A stretch of DNA of 11,793 nucleotides from assembly GCA_020024075.1 (NCBI GenBank), contig JAHHUJ010000049.1, forward strand, positions 1-11,793, in the 5' to 3' direction. The notes beneath the pieces were generated by a model, which saw only the letters and a list, made by a program, of their open reading frames with translations, was not told the DNA's origin and searched no databases. The stretch comes from Psychrobacter sp. (GTDB taxonomy: Bacteria > Pseudomonadota > Gammaproteobacteria > Pseudomonadales > Moraxellaceae). This document shows, in pieces, positions 5,668 to 11,793 of this stretch (positions are counted from its first letter, which is position 1; each line of letters opens with the position of its first letter). A program made the position numbers and the translations under genes.

Positions 5668-6912
5668 ATGTCGCTATTAATAAATGTTTCAGAAATCCCT
5701 TTAGCCCTTTATATTCACATTCCTTGGTGTGTAAAAAAATGTCCGTATTGTGATTTTAATTCACACACACTGCCAGTTGATGACAGCTCGTCTTCTAATC
5801 AAATAGCCTCTCAAGCTGCTGTAGATAATAAAGCGTTGGCCGATGATCACTTTGCTCTTTATGTTGAGGCCTTGATAGCAGATATAAACGCACAGTTGCC
5901 GCTAATTCAGGGCCGAGAAATTAGCTCTATTTTTATTGGAGGCGGTACTCCCTCGCTATTACCTATTAAGCAGTATCAGCGTTTGTTTGATCACCTAAAC
6001 TCAGTTCTGCCTTTAGCCAGTGATTTGGAAGTTACTATGGAGGCCAATCCAGGGACGTTAGAATACGCCCCATTTGAAGAATATCTCAAGGTCGGGATTA
6101 ATCGACTTTCTATGGGGGTACAAAGCTTCTCAGACAGTAAGCTTGAGTCGTTAGGGCGTATTCACAATGCCAATCAAGCTCAGCTGGCCACGCAAGCGGC
6201 TAAGAGGGCTGGGTTTAAACGAGTTAATATTGACTTAATGCATGGCCTACCCAATCAAAGCCTTGCTGAGGCCTTATATGATATTAAGCAAGCTCATCAA
6301 GCGGGTGCCACCCACATCTCTTGGTATCAGCTGACAATTGAGCCTAACACTGTGTTTTATCGCAATACACCGGTACTACCCAACGATAATGACTTGGCCG
6401 ATATCGAAGAGCAGGGAAGCGCTTTATTGACCCAGCTAGGCTATCAAAACTATGAGGTATCCGCTTGGGTTGGTGGCCAGGATACTCAGTGTCGCCACAA
6501 TGTGAATTATTGGCAGTTTGGAGATTACTTGGCCATTGGGGCCGGCGCGCATGGCAAAATTACTTTAGCTGAAGAAGGGGTTTATCCAGAGTTTGAGCGG
6601 GGTATTTACCGCTTTAGCAAAACCCGCTTGCCAAAAGACTATATGAACTATGCAGGGTTCCCTAAAATGGTTAGTTTTGCCTCTATTGCTGAGGAAGACT
6701 TGAGTGGGGAGTTTATGATGAATGCTTTACGCTTAAGCTCTGGGGTGCCATTAGCATTGTATAATGACAGAACGGGATTATCAGCAGCAGAGATTACCCC
6801 CATTATTGAGCGATTGCAGCAACAAGGGTTGTTGGTAGATGAAGCGAATTTAATTCAGCCAACTGCTTTAGGTCGCCGCTATTTAAATCAAGTGTTGCAG
6901 GCCTTTTTATAG
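5668..6912 (+). CDS. hemW: Radical SAM haem chaperone HemW
   Basis: HemW (formerly grouped with coproporphyrinogen oxidase HemN) is a cytoplasmic radical-SAM protein that binds haem and is thought to deliver it to respiratory enzymes. The 4Fe-4S motif CX3CX2C is at Cys21, Cys25 and Cys28 (CVKKCPYCDF); it lacks the extra cysteine after this motif that HemN has. IFIGGGTPSLL (88-98), EANPGT (125-130) and MGVQSF (149-154) are the SAM-binding segments. HNVNYW (277-282) fits the HNxxYW motif linked with haem binding in this family. It has 414 residues against 378 in E. coli, partly from an extra Ser/Asp/Ala-rich stretch at about 37-58. The start is the only possible one: a stop at 5653 closes the frame upstream and no later ATG precedes the motif. 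The ribosome binding site is poor. Confidence 0.93.
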   Translation: MSLLINVSEIPLALYIHIPWCVKKCPYCDFNSHTLPVDDSSSSNQIASQAAVDNKALADDHFALYVEALIADINAQLPLIQGREISSIFIGGGTPSLLPIKQYQRLFDHLNSVLPLASDLEVTMEANPGTLEYAPFEEYLKVGINRLSMGVQSFSDSKLESLGRIHNANQAQLATQAAKRAGFKRVNIDLMHGLPNQSLAEALYDIKQAHQAGATHISWYQLTIEPNTVFYRNTPVLPNDNDLADIEEQGSALLTQLGYQNYEVSAWVGGQDTQCRHNVNYWQFGDYLAIGAGAHGKITLAEEGVYPEFERGIYRFSKTRLPKDYMNYAGFPKMVSFASIAEEDLSGEFMMNALRLSSGVPLALYNDRTGLSAAEITPIIERLQQQGLLVDEANLIQPTALGRRYLNQVLQAFL

Positions 6913-6964
6913 AGCTTAACCTTCTTATAGAATCTTATTATAGGGTTTAGCTGCTGCGTATTTT

Positions 6965-6978
6965 AAAATAATTATTTT
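6965..6978. repeat. 14-base AT palindrome upstream of glpK
   Basis: AAAATAATTATTTT is a perfect 14-base palindrome ending 28 bases before the glpK ATG. It lies in a very AT-rich stretch where such palindromes are common. It could be a regulator site or part of the glpK promoter region, but no good -35/-10 pair could be set around it. Confidence 0.3.
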
Positions 6979-6992
6979 TAATTTGTATTATC

Positions 6993-6998
6993 AGGGAG
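6993..6998 (+). promoter_or_regulatory. glpK ribosome binding site
   Basis: AGGGAG lies eight bases before the ATG at 7007. It decides the start: the frame is also open from a TTG at 6983, but that codon lies upstream of this site and would add eight residues not expected before the conserved N-terminus MAGYVLALDQGTTSS. Confidence 0.85.
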
Positions 6999-7006
6999 AC
7001 TTCATC

Positions 7007-8596
7007 ATGGCAGGTTATGTATTAGCGTTGGATCAGGGCACTACCTCAAGTCGTGCCATTATTTATGATGACAGAGCCCGGCCAATACAGATTTCACAAA
7101 AGCCGACTGTTTTATCTACCCCAAAGGCGGGTTATGTTGAGCAAGATGCAATGCAGATTTGGCATACTCAAGTAAGCTGTGCCCATGATGCCATCAACCA
7201 GGCTGGCTTGTTGGCGACTGATATCACCAGTCTTGCCATTACCAATCAACGCGAGAGTATTGTGGTATGGGATAAGCGTACAGGTAAGCCATTAGCGCCT
7301 GCCATTATTTGGCAAGACAGACGCTCGGAGAGTTGGTGCCAAAGTTTACGACAGCATAAAGTTGATGGCTCTGAGGTGAGTATGCAACAGCACGTGCAGT
7401 CAATTACTGGGCTGCGTATAGATCCCTACTTTAGTGCCAGTAAGATTGTATGGTTACTAGAGAACCATCCCAACTTAAAAGACAGAGCACAGCGCGGCGA
7501 AGTGGCTGTGGGTACTATCGATAGTTGGCTTATGTTTAAGTTGACAGGCGGCGAGCACGTGATAGATGTCACTAACGCATCACGTACTCTAATGTATGAT
7601 ATCAATAAGCTTGAGTGGTCAGAGGATCTGTTAGCTAAGTTCGATATCTGCAAAAAAATCCTACCCAAAGTCCTTGCTTCTGACGGCGACTTTGGTAAAA
7701 CCAAAAAAGGCTTATTTGCTAAGCAAATTCCGATTCAAGCGGTGTTGGGAGATCAGCAAGCGGCCTTATTTGGTCAAGGCTGTGTCTCTACAGGTATGGC
7801 AAAAAATACTTATGGAACTGGCTGCTTTATGCTAATGAATATCGGGCAGGAAGTGCAACTGAGCCAACATCAGCTATTAACAACCATAGGCTGGCAACGT
7901 CGTCATAATAATTCTCAACGGTTGGCCGGTGCTGCCGAACATCCCTCCTTATCAAAGTTGGTTAAATCTGGCCAACGTATGCTAACACCTTCTAAGCGTG
8001 AAGTGACGTATGCGCTTGAGGGTAGTGTGTTTATGGCGGGTGCTATCGTGCAGTGGCTGCGTGATAATATGGGATTATTTAATAAATCCAGAGACATTGA
8101 AAGCTTAGCTAAAAAGGTAGAGTCAAGCGAGCAGGTGGTATTAGTCCCTGCTTTTACTGGACTGGGAGCCCCTTATTGGCGTTCAGATATTACCGCCAGT
8201 ATTTCAGGCATGACTCGAGGCAGTACTAAAGCCCACATTGCTCGAGCTGCTTTGGAGTCGATAGCATTTCAGACTTACGATGTATTAACCGCCATGCAAA
8301 AAGACAGTCCTAGTCCATTGACTGAGCTTAGGGTAGATGGCGGTGCGGCCAATAATGACTTGTTAATGCAGTTTCAGGCAGATATGTTAGGGGTGCCTGT
8401 CTTACGGCCAAAAGATACCGAAATTACTGCTAAGGGCGCCGCTTTATTAGCTGGAATTACCGCAGGCTTGTATGATGAGGCCACTATCGATGATAGCTGG
8501 GATTTGGATAAGTGCTTTGAGCCCTCAATGCCTACAGAAGAGCGAGAACAGCACTTACATAAATGGCATCAAGCCATAACTAAGACTTTGCAGTAG
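7007..8596 (+). CDS. glpK: Glycerol kinase
   Basis: GlpK phosphorylates glycerol to glycerol 3-phosphate with ATP, trapping glycerol for catabolism and phospholipid synthesis. The FGGY-kinase N-terminal phosphate loop DQGTTSSRA is at 9-17. Arg82/Glu83 (NQRE), Trp102 (IWQDRR) and Tyr141 (DPYFSASK) form the glycerol site. GDQQAALFGQ (248-257) holds the catalytic Asp249. The second FGGY signature is around TRGSTKAHIARAALES (403-418). At 529 residues it is longer than E. coli GlpK (502). The extra length comes mainly from residues 295-332, where E. coli has only about seven. The loop before GDQQ (230-241) reads GKTKKGLFAKQI in place of the Gly-rich, Arg-containing E. coli loop that binds fructose 1,6-bisphosphate. 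No glpF or glpD is adjacent; hemW ends 94 bases upstream. Confidence 0.95.
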   Translation: MAGYVLALDQGTTSSRAIIYDDRARPIQISQKPTVLSTPKAGYVEQDAMQIWHTQVSCAHDAINQAGLLATDITSLAITNQRESIVVWDKRTGKPLAPAIIWQDRRSESWCQSLRQHKVDGSEVSMQQHVQSITGLRIDPYFSASKIVWLLENHPNLKDRAQRGEVAVGTIDSWLMFKLTGGEHVIDVTNASRTLMYDINKLEWSEDLLAKFDICKKILPKVLASDGDFGKTKKGLFAKQIPIQAVLGDQQAALFGQGCVSTGMAKNTYGTGCFMLMNIGQEVQLSQHQLLTTIGWQRRHNNSQRLAGAAEHPSLSKLVKSGQRMLTPSKREVTYALEGSVFMAGAIVQWLRDNMGLFNKSRDIESLAKKVESSEQVVLVPAFTGLGAPYWRSDITASISGMTRGSTKAHIARAALESIAFQTYDVLTAMQKDSPSPLTELRVDGGAANNDLLMQFQADMLGVPVLRPKDTEITAKGAALLAGITAGLYDEATIDDSWDLDKCFEPSMPTEEREQHLHKWHQAITKTLQ

Positions 8597-8633
8597 TTAG
8601 AAGTGGATCGTTAGTCGTTGTAGATTGTTGATA

Positions 8634-8673
8634 AAACTAAGTTTGCCAAACTAAGTTGGCTCAAACTGAGCCA
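8634..8673. repeat. Short direct repeats and hairpin after glpK
   Basis: AAACTAAGTT occurs at 8634-8643 and 8648-8657, and a diverged third copy AAACTGAG starts at 8663. The last copy forms the loop side of a 7-bp hairpin TGGCTCA (8657-8663) / TGAGCCA (8667-8673) with loop AAC. No T tract follows, so it is not a standard terminator. It may mark the glpK transcript 3' end or be a control site for the next gene. Confidence 0.55.
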
Positions 8674-8707
8674 CTACCACTATGAGACAAAGGATAGGAC
8701 AGTTGTA

Positions 8708-9751
8708 ATGAGTCAAAATAAAAAAAATCATCAAAATCAAGCGCAACAAAGGGACAAGAGATTTTATATAGCCACAAGTAACTTATTGAACTTAGCTTTA
8801 CCCAATCGCAGCTACTATGCCAATATGCAGCCTTATACTGATGAGGAATATAACCGTAAGCTGACCGGCTTATATGAGCTGTTAAAGAATGCTAGGTCAG
8901 ACATTTATGCTTTTCAAGAGGTATGGGATGAGAGAGCACTGCAAGACTTAGCCGTCAAGTTGGGGTTTGCGCCTTCACAAGTTTTGGCCCCCATGGCCAG
9001 TAACGATGCTGCAAGCACTTTGACTTTGGGTCAAGGCGCTCAAGACACGCCAGCTTTAGCGATTATCTCTAAGCATAAAGTATTGGAGTGGCAGCTGCTA
9101 ACAGATTTTCCAGAGCTAGCAGTGATAGATATTCCTGAAGAAGGTCTTTACAGCCGCTTTAATCGCCCCCCTCTAGTGGCAACCCTAGAGGTATATGGTC
9201 AACCTATTACCGTTGTTACTGCTCACCTAAAAAGTAAGCGACCTCATTATTTACGAGATGCACAAGGCAATCGTTTAGAGGATTATGATGATCCGTTACT
9301 AAGAGTAAGGGCTAAGCTTAGAAGCCTGTGTATGCGAGCCGCTGAAGCAGCCGCTTTAAGGTTGTTTATGATTGATCTCTTACATAAAACTCGGCACCCG
9401 CTTATTTTATTGGGGGATATGAATGATGTTACCGACAGTGTGACTACCCAATTATTGGCTGAAACCAGTGAAGTTATCTATGATAAAGCCATGCGAGATG
9501 TGGCTTTATTTGATGCTGCAAGGGTACAGACCAGCTATGGGCGAACAAGGGATGTGGCGTATACTCATCTATACCAAGGTATGCCAGAGGTTATTGATCA
9601 GCTATTTGTTTCAGAAGAGTTCTTGGTGGATGGTAAGTTTTCACTAGGTGAAGTAGAGCAGGTAGATTACTTCAATGACCATCTAAAACAAGACTATGAA
9701 GATAGGTTTTCTGATCATGGCATTGTCCGTGCAAAAATCAAATTAAAATAA
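8708..9751 (+). CDS. Endonuclease/exonuclease/phosphatase-family metallohydrolase
   Basis: This is a 347-residue soluble protein with the EEP (exonuclease III / DNase I-like) fold, whose members cut phosphodiester or phosphomonoester bonds with Mg2+ or Mn2+. The full set of EEP hallmarks is present in order: SNLLNL with Asn25, FQEVW with Glu71, TAHLKSK with His173, GDMND with Asp237 and Asn239, IDQLFVS with Asp297 and SDHG with Asp336/His337. Catalytic activity is therefore likely. The first 17 residues are a hydrophilic, Gln/Asn/Lys-rich tail; there is no signal peptide or membrane segment, so it is probably cytoplasmic. AGGA (8696-8699) eight bases before the ATG supports the start. The substrate could be nucleic acid, a nucleotide or a phospholipid head group; nothing here decides. 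It follows glpK by 111 bases but need not be co-transcribed. Confidence 0.85.
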   Translation: MSQNKKNHQNQAQQRDKRFYIATSNLLNLALPNRSYYANMQPYTDEEYNRKLTGLYELLKNARSDIYAFQEVWDERALQDLAVKLGFAPSQVLAPMASNDAASTLTLGQGAQDTPALAIISKHKVLEWQLLTDFPELAVIDIPEEGLYSRFNRPPLVATLEVYGQPITVVTAHLKSKRPHYLRDAQGNRLEDYDDPLLRVRAKLRSLCMRAAEAAALRLFMIDLLHKTRHPLILLGDMNDVTDSVTTQLLAETSEVIYDKAMRDVALFDAARVQTSYGRTRDVAYTHLYQGMPEVIDQLFVSEEFLVDGKFSLGEVEQVDYFNDHLKQDYEDRFSDHGIVRAKIKLK

Positions 9752-9863
9752 CTTAAGAAGTTAACGCATGAGTTCATAACCACAGATATAAAATGGTGTT
9801 ACAATAAATTAAACAATGTCGAGTTTTTGGCCTTCCTAACTAATAATAATATAGAGGCTTTCT

Positions 9864-10550
9864 ATGGAAAAAGGATGTAATGATCTAATTAATGACGTCC
9901 TTGTTGACTCTGAGTTAGCAAAAAAGATTGTACCCAATAAGTTTAAACATACCAGCAAGCAAGGTAGAATTCGGCGCCAAAAGTTACTTATGGCAGCAAA
10001 GACGCTTACTGAGCAGCATAATATTCGAGATATTACCTTGGTGGATATTTGTGAAGAAGCGGGCATTCCTAGAGCGTCTGCTTACCATTTTTTTCCAAAT
10101 GTAGAAGCCATCTTCTTAGCTCTACGCTTTCTAAGTTATATGGATACCTTTCAGACCTTAGAGAAGATTGAGGTTTGTAACTTCCAGCGTTGGCAGGATT
10201 ATGTCACTGAAATAGTAAGACAGTCAGCTTCCTTGTTTAATAACGATGTGACTAAAAATAAGCTGATGTATGGATTAAATACTCCCGACTTCGACAATGG
10301 TGATTATGACGATCAGGTAGATCTCAGTTTGGTGGGTATGGTGGTTAACAAATTATCTAGTCACTACAATATGCAGAGCTTTAAGGATGTAGAAGATAAG
10401 TTTTTGGTCACTTATTATATGATTCATAGTATATTTTCTTTATCCTTTAAGCAGTATGATGAGATAACCGAAGAGATGGGCCAAGAGGCAGTCACAGCGG
10501 CACTTGCGTATTTACGCTGTTATTTACCAGAAGAGTTGCCTTTTAAATAA
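9864..10550 (+). CDS. TetR-family transcriptional regulator
   Basis: This is a 228-residue DNA-binding regulator. A TetR-type helix-turn-helix covers about 38-84: a first helix LLMAAKTLTEQH, then ITLVDICEEAGI and the recognition helix around PRASAYHFFPNVEAIF, including the family's typical Tyr-x-x-Phe segment. The rest is the all-helical ligand-binding and dimerisation part, which cannot be assigned to a ligand. About 30 residues precede the usual start of the HTH domain, a longer tail than many TetR proteins have. AGAGG (9853-9857) six bases before the ATG fixes the start. It is the last plus-strand gene and converges on the TonB-dependent receptor across a two-way terminator. No divergent target gene is beside it, so its target is unknown; autoregulation is possible, but I saw no clear operator palindrome in 9752-9863. 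Confidence 0.88.
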   Translation: MEKGCNDLINDVLVDSELAKKIVPNKFKHTSKQGRIRRQKLLMAAKTLTEQHNIRDITLVDICEEAGIPRASAYHFFPNVEAIFLALRFLSYMDTFQTLEKIEVCNFQRWQDYVTEIVRQSASLFNNDVTKNKLMYGLNTPDFDNGDYDDQVDLSLVGMVVNKLSSHYNMQSFKDVEDKFLVTYYMIHSIFSLSFKQYDEITEEMGQEAVTAALAYLRCYLPEELPFK

Positions 10551-10565
10551 AAGTCTCTGATCAAT

Positions 10566-10595
10566 AAAGAAACCACCCATTGGGTGGTTTCTTTT
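10566..10595. terminator. Bidirectional terminator between tetR gene and TonB receptor
   Basis: The perfect 13-bp stem AAAGAAACCACCC (10566-10578) / GGGTGGTTTCTTT (10582-10594) has the loop ATT. The A-rich start and T-rich end of the stem let it act on both strands. It closes the tetR-family gene on the plus strand (stop at 10550) and the receptor gene on the minus strand (stop at 10628). Confidence 0.92.
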
Positions 10596-10627
10596 GGTTG
10601 GATCATCCTGTATAAGTTAGCTATTTA

Positions 10628-11793
10628 CTACTTCCAGGTGTAGGTTAGAGAAGTAAAGAAGTTCGTACCGTCTGTAGTGTACTCATTACCAAACTGGTTA
10701 GATAGTGTATAATCTTTATCAGTAATATTATCAACTCTTAACCCAGCAGATAAGTTTGGTGTAAAACGATAATTACCAGCTAAATTAATCAAAGTATAAT
10801 CATCTAGTTTTACTTTTGCACTGTCTGAGTTGCGCTCATCATTGTATTTGGCCTCTAAACGAACATCGAACTTAGATTGCTGATAGCCAACATACAATAA
10901 GGCACTATTTTCAGGACGATGGTCTAGCTGTTTACCATAGGTTTTTGATTTTTTAGTATCATCCTCAGCTTTAAGATAATCATAGCCTAAACCAAATAAA
11001 AATGAATCATAAGCCCAATCAGAAGTTAAGCTAACTCCCTTGATTTTGGCTTTACCAATATTTCGACCGCCTGTAATCAAATCTTCAGCGTCCGTATGAT
11101 AGCCAGTTAAGCGAGTGGTTTGTAAGTTATTGGTGAACTCAAAGAACAGCTCAGTTGTTTCAGTGGTTTCAGGCTTTAGATCTGGGTTGGAGTAACCAGG
11201 CCAATATAAGTCATTAAAAGTTGGTGCTCTAAATCCAGTTGCATGGTTAGCGCCCACTCGAAAACCTTCAGTAGGCTTAATAGCAAAGCCAAGATTATAA
11301 GTGTGTTTATTGCCATATTGAGAGTAGTCATCAACACGGTAGTTAGCTTGGAGATCATAATAGGTATCTGTTAATTGATAACCTAAAAAGCCACTTTTAA
11401 CTTTTCTATCATCAGGATTATAGGCGACTGGAACGCCACCTTGTGACCAATCTATAACATTAGAAGCATCTAATTCTTGAGAAAGCCATTCCACACCGAT
11501 AGTTGCAATACCAGGTTGAGCATCTACTTTAGTTTCTAAGCGCGCCTGTTTTTGAGTAGTATCGAACTTACTTCCTGACTTGTAATCAATTGAATTAACA
11601 TCATGAGTGGTGGATTTATCAAAACTTTGTCCATAGCTCAAAGTGGTAGAGGTTAATGCAGTTTGATAATTAATCTGGCCATTTACACTCCCATTCTTTT
11701 GATCAGCATAAGCATTTGGGAAGGTATTTCCTGCAGAATCAATATCTGTTGTAGAGTCAGAGAAAAGAGCGGTAATACCAGCGCTTAAATCAC
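10628..11793 (-). CDS. btuB: TonB-dependent outer-membrane receptor, BtuB-like (partial)
   Basis: The minus-strand frame is open to the window edge, so the N-terminus with signal peptide, TonB box and plug domain is outside. The 387 residues seen are the C-terminal beta-barrel: alternating hydrophobic/polar strands, the conserved ATGFRAPTFNDLYWPGYSNPDLKPE block near the middle, GKAKIKGV, DHRPENSALLYVGY, and NITDKDYTLSNQFGNEYT before the last strand. These blocks resemble the vitamin B12 transporter BtuB (EGKARIKGVE and ANLFDKDY in E. coli). The cobalamin role is inference; another TonB substrate remains possible. The protein ends LTYTWK, so the usual terminal aromatic residue is followed by one Lys. 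A TTG at 11641 is not the start, since coding sequence clearly continues upstream. Any cobalamin riboswitch would lie outside the window. Confidence 0.72.
   Translation of the reverse strand, partial: DLSAGITALFSDSTTDIDSAGNTFPNAYADQKNGSVNGQINYQTALTSTTLSYGQSFDKSTTHDVNSIDYKSGSKFDTTQKQARLETKVDAQPGIATIGVEWLSQELDASNVIDWSQGGVPVAYNPDDRKVKSGFLGYQLTDTYYDLQANYRVDDYSQYGNKHTYNLGFAIKPTEGFRVGANHATGFRAPTFNDLYWPGYSNPDLKPETTETTELFFEFTNNLQTTRLTGYHTDAEDLITGGRNIGKAKIKGVSLTSDWAYDSFLFGLGYDYLKAEDDTKKSKTYGKQLDHRPENSALLYVGYQQSKFDVRLEAKYNDERNSDSAKVKLDDYTLINLAGNYRFTPNLSAGLRVDNITDKDYTLSNQFGNEYTTDGTNFFTSLTYTWK

Noticed and set aside
6983..7006. TTG-initiated eight-residue extension of GlpK
   Set aside because: The ribosome binding site AGGGAG at 6993-6998 lies inside this extension and points to the ATG at 7007, where family homology begins.
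7426..8097. Minus-strand open frames inside glpK
   Set aside because: Shadow frames of glpK codons; no start signals or recognisable domains.
11641..11641. TTG as the start of the TonB-dependent receptor
   Set aside because: The frame stays open with barrel-like sequence to the window edge, and a receptor needs a plug domain and signal peptide further upstream.
1..11793. A new multi-gene defence or mobile system
   Set aside because: All full genes belong to well-known housekeeping, transport or regulator families; there are no transposases, integrases, toxin-antitoxin pairs or unknown gene clusters.

Overview
This is an AT-rich window of ordinary chromosomal genes from a gammaproteobacterium, most likely Moraxellaceae and probably Psychrobacter. 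That assignment is an inference. It rests on the protein character (short-class ArgG, NorM-type MATE, accB-accC without aroQ beside it), the AT-rich codon use with many TTA/CTA leucines, and the AT-rich spacers. No phylogeny could be run.

Layout. 1-457: a long non-coding stretch upstream of argG with several unexplained repeats (a 9+11 bp inverted repeat, three 17-bp tandem repeats and a separated 10-bp inverted pair). 458-1690 (+): argG, closed by a strong two-way terminator shared with the convergent accBC pair. 1853-3637 (-): accB-accC, the biotin carrier and biotin carboxylase of acetyl-CoA carboxylase. 3856-5232 (-): a NorM/MdtK-type MATE drug/sodium antiporter. 5233-5667: a divergent control region between the MATE gene and hemW, holding a minus-strand terminator-like hairpin in the MATE leader and a near-perfect 22-bp direct repeat ahead of hemW. 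5668-6912 (+): hemW, a radical-SAM haem chaperone. 7007-8596 (+): glpK, glycerol kinase. 8708-9751 (+): an endonuclease/exonuclease/phosphatase-fold metallohydrolase of unknown substrate. 9864-10550 (+): a TetR-family regulator. A two-way terminator follows, and then 10628-11793 (-): the C-terminal two thirds or so of a BtuB-like TonB-dependent receptor that runs off the window edge.

How the genes relate. accB and accC clearly act together, making malonyl-CoA with AccA/AccD encoded elsewhere. The other genes are functionally unrelated: arginine synthesis, efflux, haem handling, glycerol uptake metabolism and outer-membrane transport. They look like independent transcription units. I see no mobile element, CRISPR array, tRNA, rRNA or defence cassette.

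Nothing here convincingly forms a new multi-gene system. The points most worth a second look are the GlpK that lacks the FBP-site sequence and carries an insertion of about 31 residues, the terminator-like hairpin in the MATE leader, and the repeat cluster upstream of argG.
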